Shown here: positions 38,737-43,533 of the stretch, in pieces
How the letters are laid out: each line of letters starts with the position of its first letter
How positions within the stretch are numbered: the first letter of the stretch is position 1
Virus record (IMG/VR): IMGVR_UViG_3300049893_000164
Location: 1 to 43,533 of that record
Strand: one strand, 5' to 3'
Origin: a virus
DNA: 43,533 nt
The notes under the pieces: model-generated
Seen by the model: the letters and a program-made list of their open reading frames with translations, nothing else
What the model was told of the DNA's origin: nothing
The model's database searches: none
Program-made: the position numbers and the translations under genes

Positions 38737-39836
38737 GTACACAAGTTCAACGCCGTCGCGGTACGACCGCACAACATGCAACCTTTACTGGCGCGGTTGG
38801 TGAGATAACTGTCGATACCGACAAGGATGTAGTAGTTGTCCATGATGGTACTACCGCAGGAGGACACCCTTCTGCCAAGACATCAGGCGCCAATACCTTC
38901 ACAGGGGATCAAACCTTTACGGGCGATGTGATCCTGACTGGTGCTGGCAAAGGTGTCGTCTTCGAGGGGACTACTGCCGATGCCAACGAAACCACCCTGA
39001 CCGCTGGCGAACCGACAGCAGATAGAACAATCAATACGCCTGACGCAAGCGGCGAACTCGTCGTAGCGCCATCGCTGCAAGCTCAAACCTATACAGCGTA
39101 CACCACTGGAGGATCATCTACAGCCTATACTCTCACACCAACGCCCGCACTAGCCGCATTGGCTGAAAATCAGGAGTTTGACGTAGAGTTTCACACTGCT
39201 GCTGGTGCAACTCCAACTCTTGCTATATCAGGACTAACTGCTAAGAGTCTGAAATATAGAGGCTCGGGAGGGACACTGACTGCTGTCACATCGACACAAA
39301 TACCTGCTGGCTGGCGGTCAAAAGTCACTTATGACGGTACTGATTACGTTGTTCGTGAAATACCGCCAACTGCTGCGGGCGGGGCCGGGAAGACTGTGCA
39401 GCGAGGATATGCAGAATATACGACTGCTGCTGCACTGTCGCCCACCATCCCAATTGACGACACAATTCCCCAAAACACAGAGGGAACTGAGATTATGACT
39501 GTATCTCTTGGGGCGTTATCTTCAGCAACCAATCGTGTGCGTGTGACATTTTTTGGGCACTGCGAAACAGTGACTGATTCTGAAATCGTTGTGGCGTTAT
39601 TTTGGGATTCTGTAGCCAATGCTATTCATGCAACTCCGCACTATGGGGCAAGCGCCCAGCAGTGTAATACGCTGGCGTTCTGTTTTGAACACGTCCCTGG
39701 AGATACCGCTGCTCACACATACAAGATTCGTGCAGGCTCCAGTAGCACCAATCTATGGTTTAACGCTGCCACAAGTTCACGGCTTATGGGCGGAGTATCC
39801 AGAGCAGCACTAATTGTTGAGGAGATTCAACCATGA
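38733..39836 (+). CDS. Receptor-binding fibre protein with Mtd-like N-terminus, 367 aa
   Basis: The start overlaps the fibre stop (ATGA). STQVQRRRGTTAQHATFTG followed by GEITVDTDKDVVVVHDGTTAGGHP is the trimerisation motif also found at the N-terminus of the BPP-1 major tropism determinant and many phage fibres. The C-terminal head domain (EIMTVSLGALSSATNRVRV...LMGGVSRAALIVEEI) is a beta-rich domain of many fibre tips. No C-type lectin variable region is present. Confidence 0.8.
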   Translation: MSTQVQRRRGTTAQHATFTGAVGEITVDTDKDVVVVHDGTTAGGHPSAKTSGANTFTGDQTFTGDVILTGAGKGVVFEGTTADANETTLTAGEPTADRTINTPDASGELVVAPSLQAQTYTAYTTGGSSTAYTLTPTPALAALAENQEFDVEFHTAAGATPTLAISGLTAKSLKYRGSGGTLTAVTSTQIPAGWRSKVTYDGTDYVVREIPPTAAGGAGKTVQRGYAEYTTAAALSPTIPIDDTIPQNTEGTEIMTVSLGALSSATNRVRVTFFGHCETVTDSEIVVALFWDSVANAIHATPHYGASAQQCNTLAFCFEHVPGDTAAHTYKIRAGSSSTNLWFNAATSSRLMGGVSRAALIVEEIQP

Positions 39837-40150
39837 GCTACACCATTATAAGCGCCAAATACGCTAACCCTGACAACACTGCGGTTATCTGCACTACGCA
39901 AGAAGCTGGAGATACACTGCTAAGTCTCCAAGATACAAATAATGCAGAGTTGGCAACAGCTTTTGCTACTTGGGGCGGGGCGGTGAGTGCTTTTGTCCAG
40001 ACTGACGCATATGAAATATGTACTGCGAAGCGGCAGCGGGCTTACGAGAAAGAGTCTGATCCGTTGTTTTTTCAAGAGCAGCGAGGCGATGTTCCAGGCG
40101 GGACTTGGGCTGCCAAAGTCGCTGAAATAAAAGCACGGTTTCCACGGTAG
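39833..40150 (+). CDS. Tail fibre accessory protein, 105 aa
   Basis: Overlaps the fibre stop by four bases. The C-terminal KRQRAYEKESDPLFFQEQRGD...WAAKVAEIKARFP pattern occurs in small proteins next to phage fibre genes, often as the last domain of a fibre or a chaperone. Probably made together with the fibre protein. Confidence 0.7.
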   Translation: MSYTIISAKYANPDNTAVICTTQEAGDTLLSLQDTNNAELATAFATWGGAVSAFVQTDAYEICTAKRQRAYEKESDPLFFQEQRGDVPGGTWAAKVAEIKARFPR

Positions 40151-40164
40151 ATAGAGGTGACGCT

Positions 40165-40500
40165 GTGATATGGGTATTGTGGAGCCTACTGGTAGTCTAT
40201 GCCCTATGGCCGCTGTACGTTTTCACTATGTCGATCCTTCGGGCGAGGCTGGATGGTCGAATGACAATCTGGGTTTGGCTCCTTGCGCTCCCCCTTGTCG
40301 TAGTTGCGGTCTGCTTGGACATTGTGCTGAACGCCGTAATCTGCACCCTGATCTTCTGGGAGTTCCCGAGGGAGCTAACCATCAGCCAGAGGTTGGAGAA
40401 GCTGATCCGTCGGGACGGGTGGAAGGGGTACGTAGCAGACTGGGTGGCGAGCGTCCTCCTTGACCCATTTGACCCATCTGGCATTCACATAAAGAGGTAA
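40165..40500 (+). CDS. Membrane protein of the lysis cassette, 111 aa
   Basis: GTG start with AGAGGTGA upstream. Two hydrophobic segments are visible: about residues 1-24 (IWVLWSLLVVYALWPLYVFTM) and 33-62 (MTIWVWLLALPLVVVAV onward), then a basic amphipathic end. It is a candidate holin or membrane-associated lysis protein, based on membrane segments and position. Confidence 0.65.
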   Translation: MIWVLWSLLVVYALWPLYVFTMSILRARLDGRMTIWVWLLALPLVVVAVCLDIVLNAVICTLIFWEFPRELTISQRLEKLIRRDGWKGYVADWVASVLLDPFDPSGIHIKR

Positions 40501-40502
40501 CT

Positions 40503-40877
40503 ATGGCTGCCCCACACGATTGCCCGATCCCCACAGGTCAAGCATGTCCGCACCTTGGAATCATCCAGACCCAAGAATCATCGATGCGCTTCATCCTTGA
40601 GCGGCTGAACGAGCTGAGGGATGACCTCCGTTCCGTCAAAACGGCAGTGGCGGTGATCACCAAGCTGGAGCAAGACCACTCATACGCCAAAGAGGCCATG
40701 TCCCGTGCATTCGACAGGATCGGCGCACTGGAGAAGCACCGCGAGGAGCACGAGGCGGTACTCCAGCAGGCCAAAGGCGCGAAGATCACGATCACCGTAC
40801 TTTGGGCGATCACCGGGACAACGGTCGGGGCGCTGGCGAGCGCCTTCGTCATGTACCTGTTGAGAAATGCGATATGA
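40503..40877 (+). CDS. XhlA-like membrane protein, probable holin component, 124 aa
   Basis: A soluble coiled coil (RFILERLNELRDDLRSVKTAVAV...) is followed by one C-terminal membrane segment (ITVLWAITGTTVGALASAF). This layout resembles the XhlA/hemolysin type of phage holin components. Its stop overlaps the start of the DUF5675 gene (ATGA). Confidence 0.7.
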   Translation: MAAPHDCPIPTGQACPHLGIIQTQESSMRFILERLNELRDDLRSVKTAVAVITKLEQDHSYAKEAMSRAFDRIGALEKHREEHEAVLQQAKGAKITITVLWAITGTTVGALASAFVMYLLRNAI

Positions 40878-41284
40878 AGATCACCGTACAGCGGGACATT
40901 TTCACCGACAAGAGCACAACGTCGAAGGTCTATGTCAATGACCGGTTTCAGTGCTACGGCCTTGAGGATAAAGACCGCAGAATCGAAGAGGGTGGGGAGA
41001 AGGTCTATGGGCAAACTGCTATTCCGCGCGGAACCTACAAGGTTATCATCGACTTCTCGCAGCGTTTTCAGCGCCCGCTTCCTCACATCTTGGATGTACC
41101 GGGCTTTACTGGAGTCCGAATCCACCCCGGAAACACTGCTGCCGACACGCACGGATGCCTCCTCGTCGGGGCGACCCGGAACAACGACGCGGTACTCAGT
41201 AGCAGGTTCGCGTTCGACCGGCTGATGGAACAGATTGAGAGCGCCTATGACCGGCGCGAAGAAATCACAATCGAGTACAAATGA
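40874..41284 (+). CDS. DUF5675 protein, candidate lysis enzyme, 136 aa
   Basis: The ATG at 40874 is used; upstream extension lies inside the previous gene. KVYVNDRFQCYGLEDKDR, YGQTAIPRGTYKVII and LDVPGFTGVRIHPGNTAADTHGCLLVG match DUF5675. The conserved H-x-G-N-x4-D-x2-G-C recalls the HxxG...GC active site of L,D-transpeptidase-like (YkuD) folds. No other endolysin is recognised in the window, and this gene sits among holin-type genes, so it may be the cell-wall enzyme (inference). Confidence 0.8.
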   Translation: MKITVQRDIFTDKSTTSKVYVNDRFQCYGLEDKDRRIEEGGEKVYGQTAIPRGTYKVIIDFSQRFQRPLPHILDVPGFTGVRIHPGNTAADTHGCLLVGATRNNDAVLSSRFAFDRLMEQIESAYDRREEITIEYK

Positions 41285-41394
41285 TGAACGCCCTACAGGT
41301 TATCGTCAATCAGTTGAAGGTGCTGTCGAAGTTGATCGACGCGGAGATTGAACGCCTGGAAAGGGCCATCGAGCATGTGGAGGACGATGAATGA
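41281..41394 (+). CDS. Small coiled-coil protein, 37 aa
   Basis: MMNALQVIVNQLKVLSKLID ... IEHVEDDE. Start overlaps the DUF5675 stop and the stop overlaps the next start (ATGA both times). A single amphipathic helix with heptads. It may assist lysis timing. Small, but the coupling and clean frame support it. Confidence 0.6.
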   Translation: MMNALQVIVNQLKVLSKLIDAEIERLERAIEHVEDDE

Positions 41395-41495
41395 ACGATA
41401 GTCAAAACGACGACCTACTCAGTGCTGCGGTGGCGATCCTGATTTTTACGGTATTCACGCTGACTGGCGTGATCTATTCGTACTTCAATGTTTAA
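41391..41495 (+). CDS. Single-span membrane peptide, 34 aa
   Basis: MNDSQNDDLLSAAVAILIFT VFTLTGVIYSYFNV: an acidic N-terminus followed by one membrane span of about 20 residues, the layout of small lysis regulators. Coupled to the preceding small gene. Confidence 0.6.
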   Translation: MNDSQNDDLLSAAVAILIFTVFTLTGVIYSYFNV

Positions 41496-41507
41496 CTGGA
41501 GGTGAAA

Positions 41508-42014
41508 ATGGAGTGGTTAGCGAAGCTCGCGCCCTTGTTAGGTACGGCCCTCGGTGGCCCGCTCGGCGGCGCTGCTGCCGGGTTCATTGCCGACAAGCTG
41601 GGGATGAGCGACAAGACGGTAGAGAGCGTCGCCAAGGTACTGGAGGGGAGCAAGCTAACATCTGATCAGGTCGTGGCAATGAAAGCCGCCGAGATCGAAT
41701 TTAAGCGGTTCTTGGAGACGAACAAGATCGACATCGCCGCGCTGGATGTGAAGAACACCCAGGGGGCAAGAGATATGTTCTCCGCCACGCGGTCGCTTAC
41801 GCCTTCGGTGCTGACATACCTAGTGACGATTGGATTCTTCGGGATACTGATCGCCATGATCGCAGACCCGAACATCCGCCCGTCTGAGGCTCTACTACTG
41901 TTGCTTGGCGCGTTGTCGGCCAGCTTCGGCGCTGCGATTAACTTCTGGCTGGGTTCGAGTCATAGTTCGGACAAGAAGTCAGTATTGCTGGCACAGTCGG
42001 ACGCGTCAAAGTAG
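41508..42014 (+). CDS. 3-TM-type holin, 168 aa
   Basis: The ATG at 41508 has GGAGG five bases upstream. N-terminal MEWLAKLAPLLGTALGGPLG, a charged middle (KLTSDQVVAMKAAEIEFKRF) and two C-terminal membrane segments (VLTYLVTIGFFGILIAMIA and EALLLLLGALSASFGAAINF) fit the widespread Holin_3TMs family. It makes holes in the inner membrane at the end of infection. Its end overlaps the convergent minus-strand gene by nine bases. Confidence 0.85.
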   Translation: MEWLAKLAPLLGTALGGPLGGAAAGFIADKLGMSDKTVESVAKVLEGSKLTSDQVVAMKAAEIEFKRFLETNKIDIAALDVKNTQGARDMFSATRSLTPSVLTYLVTIGFFGILIAMIADPNIRPSEALLLLLGALSASFGAAINFWLGSSHSSDKKSVLLAQSDASK

Positions 42015-42224
42015 CCCTTTCTCTTTCAAATACTCAGCATCCTGCGGGTACTCGCAGCCTTTGCACGCCCCGACCTTGTGCGGGTCGAAATCTGAGCGGC
42101 ACTCTTTGCTCATCGTGTCCTCGATGTACTTCGGCACTTGCGTAGGGTAGCCGTCCTCGGCGTACTGCGTTTCAATAATCCAGTACCCAGGGAGGCGCTT
42201 CTTGTTCATGCAGGCGGTGTTCAT
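42006..42224 (-). CDS. Hypothetical protein with several Cys, 72 aa
   Basis: The start is placed at the second ATG (42224), which overlaps the stop of the membrane-protein gene. The sequence includes RLPGYWIIETQYAEDGYPTQV, KECRSDFDPHKVGACKGCEYP. The cysteines (CRSD...CKGC) could bind a metal. It is the last gene of the minus-strand accessory operon. Confidence 0.65.
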   Translation of the reverse strand: MNTACMNKKRLPGYWIIETQYAEDGYPTQVPKYIEDTMSKECRSDFDPHKVGACKGCEYPQDAEYLKEKGLL

Positions 42225-42400
42225 GCGCATCGCGGGATCGCCCCAAGAGTAGCCATCGCCATCTCAATCACCAAATACCACGCGTATGGAGGGAAGCATA
42301 TTGCTAACGCAGCGCTCCAAACCCCCTTAGCCAATACTATCCCACTAAGCCACGACACGCATATAGTTAAAGTCAAAACCAGTTCAACGATATATTTCAT
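42221..42400 (-). CDS. Small inner-membrane protein, 59 aa
   Basis: MKYIVELVLTLTICVSWLSGIVLA followed by WSAALAICFPPYAWYLVIEMAM: two membrane spans. GGAG is eight bases upstream. I recognise SGIVLAKG-W and PYAWYLVVE as a pattern in other phages, function unknown. Stop overlaps the next gene's start. Confidence 0.7.
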   Translation of the reverse strand: MKYIVELVLTLTICVSWLSGIVLAKGVWSAALAICFPPYAWYLVIEMAMATLGAIPRCA

Positions 42401-42471
42401 TTACGCTTCTCCATATACGCCAATCTTCGCGCCTGACACGCATCACACTGGATCATGACCACTCCCGTCAT
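42397..42471 (-). CDS. 24-codon fragment resembling the end of the next zinc protein
   Basis: The frame MTGVVMIQCDACQARRLAYM to EKRK resembles the last 22 residues of the protein at 42643-42876 (VIRCDACQDRRLAYMKGQR), and the DNA repeats over about 42 bases. GGGAG precedes an internal ATG at 42456. It overlaps the end of the gene at 42443-42646 in another frame and stops at the start of the membrane-protein gene. It may be a remnant of a duplication or a functional micro-protein. Confidence 0.4.
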   Translation of the reverse strand: MTGVVMIQCDACQARRLAYMEKRK

Positions 42472-42646
42472 GACCTAATCGTGCCTGCTCGCGCTTCGCG
42501 TGCATCTCCAAAATGTACTTCATATCGCCAGCCAACCGCCGCGCGTGGCACGACGAGCACACCCTATTAATGAGACGTCCCATCCTCTCTCTGTCCGGTA
42601 CGGTTGCGGGTTTATCCCCGCAGATTTCGCACATCTTCTTTGTCAT
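42443..42646 (-). CDS. Zinc-ribbon protein, 67 aa
   Basis: The ATG at 42646 has AAAGGA five bases upstream and overlaps the preceding stop. MTKKMCEICGDKPATVPDR and INRVCSSCHARRL form a CxxC...CxxC ribbon. The family is common in phages; such proteins often bind nucleic acid, but the function is unknown. Confidence 0.7.
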   Translation of the reverse strand: MTKKMCEICGDKPATVPDRERMGRLINRVCSSCHARRLAGDMKYILEMHAKREQARLGHDGSGHDPV

Positions 42647-42876
42647 CTCTGTCCTTTCATATACGCCAACCTTCGATCCTGACACGCATCGCACCGGATT
42701 ACCGCGCCGCCTCTACCTCTGTAGTTCTCCGGGCGATACCGCTTCACCTCGGCCTCTGGCTTCGTCTGCTGGCACGACACGCAGAACGCCAGCCCTGTGG
42801 CTTCTCGGCACGCATCGGCAAAGCGACGGCGAGCCATACCCTGACGGGTTTCTGGGATACTCAGTTGGTCAGACAT
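42643..42876 (-). CDS. Zinc-ribbon protein, 77 aa
   Basis: The ATG at 42876 (MSDQLSIPETRQG) has GGGGGA four bases upstream; a longer frame to 42888 lacks this. FCVSCQQTKPEAEVKRYRPEN and RCDACQDRR provide a CxxC...CxxC ribbon. The end is partly repeated 245 bases away at 42413-42454. Confidence 0.7.
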   Translation of the reverse strand: MSDQLSIPETRQGMARRRFADACREATGLAFCVSCQQTKPEAEVKRYRPENYRGRGGAVIRCDACQDRRLAYMKGQR

Positions 42877-42888
42877 AGTGTCCCCCAA

Positions 42889-43092
42889 TCATTGATATGT
42901 TACGGATACAACCTCTGGCCGCGCTCCGGCAAATCGTTTCACGGCGATCTTTTCGGCGGCGCTGTGATTGTTCTTGCTATCACTTTGGATACTGACAGAC
43001 ATTGTGATCTGCTCGCGGAAGCCATCGACATTGGTAATCCACAGCTTTACGGAATATGTCTCAGTCGGCCCGCTACTATTGCGCCGTTTCAT
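42889..43092 (-). CDS. Hypothetical protein, 67 aa
   Basis: MKRRNSSGPTETYSVKLWIT ... GARPEVVSVTYQ. A basic N-terminus then beta-alpha-beta-like segments. It overlaps the preceding gene by 17 bases. No family recognised. Confidence 0.65.
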   Translation of the reverse strand: MKRRNSSGPTETYSVKLWITNVDGFREQITMSVSIQSDSKNNHSAAEKIAVKRFAGARPEVVSVTYQ

Positions 43093-43261
43093 CTTCGTCT
43101 TCCTTCAGGGTTACTTGGTTGTGATACCCGCACGCCAGCAGAAACGCGTTGAACGCGTCGATCATCTCGCTCATGTTCGCGGCGCGGGTGGTACTGAACT
43201 CGTGCTCGTGAACCCCTGAGTGCGGGATGTTTTCGAGCAGCTTCATAGTTAGCTTGTGCAT
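43076..43261 (-). CDS. Hypothetical protein, 61 aa
   Basis: The ATG at 43261 has AAGGAG five bases upstream; a second ATG at 43246 follows the upstream stop. HSGVHEHEFSTTRAANMSEM contains three His that could bind a metal, but this is not a known motif. Ends DEDETAQ. Confidence 0.65.
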   Translation of the reverse strand: MHKLTMKLLENIPHSGVHEHEFSTTRAANMSEMIDAFNAFLLACGYHNQVTLKEDEDETAQ

Positions 43262-43500
43262 TTCAACTCCTTCAGTTTGTTCAGGCTGCCAGTCAGCCGT
43301 GCAATTTCTTCTTCGTGCGCCTGCACCATCCGCGCCTGTAGCGCCTTAAAGGCTTTCTTCTTGCCCAGCTTGCACGGATAGTTATAGAACCCTGCCGGAT
43401 GCGGAACTGTGGGGTCGTTGCGGCGGTCAAGTTTTAGGTCGTAGAAATAGACTACCCAACCTCCATAACCGGGTTGTATGCGAACTGTGCTGAATTTCAT
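43249..43500 (-). CDS. Hypothetical protein, 83 aa, complete copy
   Basis: MKFSTVRIQPGYGGWVVYFY begins a beta-rich half, followed by GKKKAFKALQARMVQAHEEE, a basic then acidic helix. Its start overlaps the stop of the 45-aa gene that lies partly across the join. The left-end copy of this gene lacks 37 bases (corresponding to 43373-43409), so this version should be used. Confidence 0.75.
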   Translation of the reverse strand: MKFSTVRIQPGYGGWVVYFYDLKLDRRNDPTVPHPAGFYNYPCKLGKKKAFKALQARMVQAHEEEIARLTGSLNKLKELKCTS

Positions 43501-43533
43501 TTATTGTCCGCCTCCAGCGCTTCAATCAGTACG
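43408..43533. repeat. Terminal redundancy, right copy
   Basis: Identical to bases 15-140. Its last 37 bases repeat the 3' end of the 45-aa gene and lead straight into its remaining part at the left end, so the sequence closes as a circle of about 43.4 kb. Confidence 0.85.
43497..43533 (-). CDS. 3' part of the 45-aa gene, cut by the window end
   Basis: The last 12 codons of the gene described at 104-241, repeated because of the end overlap. The stop overlaps the ATG of the gene at 43249-43500. Confidence 0.65.
   Translation of the reverse strand, partial: VLIEALEADNK

Noticed and set aside
38733-39836. Mtd-like fibre as a diversity-generating retroelement target
   Set aside because: Only the N-terminal trimerisation motif is shared; the C-terminal domain lacks a C-type lectin variable region and there is no reverse transcriptase nearby.
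1-43533. Looked for tRNA genes, integrase, repressor, RNA polymerase and reverse transcriptase
   Set aside because: No cloverleaf or protein motif for any of these was recognised by eye; a tRNAscan and profile search would be needed to exclude divergent forms.

Overview
The window looks like the complete genome of a tailed, probably podovirus-type (short-tailed) bacteriophage, written as an opened circle. The last 126 bases (43408-43533) repeat bases 15-140, and one small gene runs across the join. The head and tail genes follow the T7/BPP-1 order: TerS, TerL, T7-like portal, Bbp19-like protein, scaffold, major capsid protein, gp11-like and gp12-like tail tubular proteins, internal virion proteins, tail fibres. 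I see no phage RNA polymerase, integrase, excisionase or lysogeny repressor, so a virulent phage that uses host RNA polymerase is the simplest reading. Sigma70-like TTGACA promoters support that. The Bbp19-like gene, the Mtd-like fibre N-terminus and the general style suggest a Gram-negative, perhaps betaproteobacterial, host (inference).

Layout. (1) Minus strand, 13683 down to 6079: the replication block. It holds a small possible ribbon-helix-helix protein, a Pro/Ala-linker protein, a DUF2800 PD-(D/E)XK nuclease, a DUF2815 ssDNA-binding-like protein, a gene-free repeat array (10680-11155), two unknown proteins, a family B DNA polymerase, a VRR-NUC nuclease and an SNF2-type helicase. (2) Minus strand, 6017 down to 1 and across the join to 42006: about 30 tightly packed small accessory genes, many with ATGA overlaps. 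They include zinc-ribbon proteins, a coiled-coil protein, a frameshifted FGE/C-type-lectin-like gene with two tandem variable-looking repeats, an amber-interrupted gene and a membrane protein. (3) Plus strand, 13781-16291: a primase-polymerase/helicase fusion read divergently from the replication block and ended by a double-hairpin terminator. (4) Minus strand, 17686-16415: five small genes. (5) 17700-18552: a gene-free control region with at least ten TTGTCACA-type iterons, a perfect DnaA box and a G-quadruplex motif, the best origin candidate. (6) Plus strand, 18553-42014: the late block, which ends in a lysis cassette (membrane proteins, a DUF5675 protein and a 3-TM-type holin).

The most unusual element is the gene-free stretch 10680-11155 inside the replication operon. 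Read on the operon (minus) strand it holds four units about 106-111 nt apart. Each unit has exactly ten in-phase pentamers of the form G-Y-A-N-N (50 nt), preceded by a small hairpin at a fixed 4-nt distance and followed by GTTA(A)CGC and two more hairpins. The imperfect stem pairs examined are G.U on the minus strand and would be A.C on the plus strand, so the conserved object appears to be a minus-strand RNA. I recognise no described element with this architecture.

Expression outline (inference): three host-type promoters (6049-6076, 13718-13746, 17733-17760) feed the minus-strand early blocks. Late genes start from a promoter immediately before terS. The capsid gene has its own structured 5' leader that pairs with its ribosome binding site.
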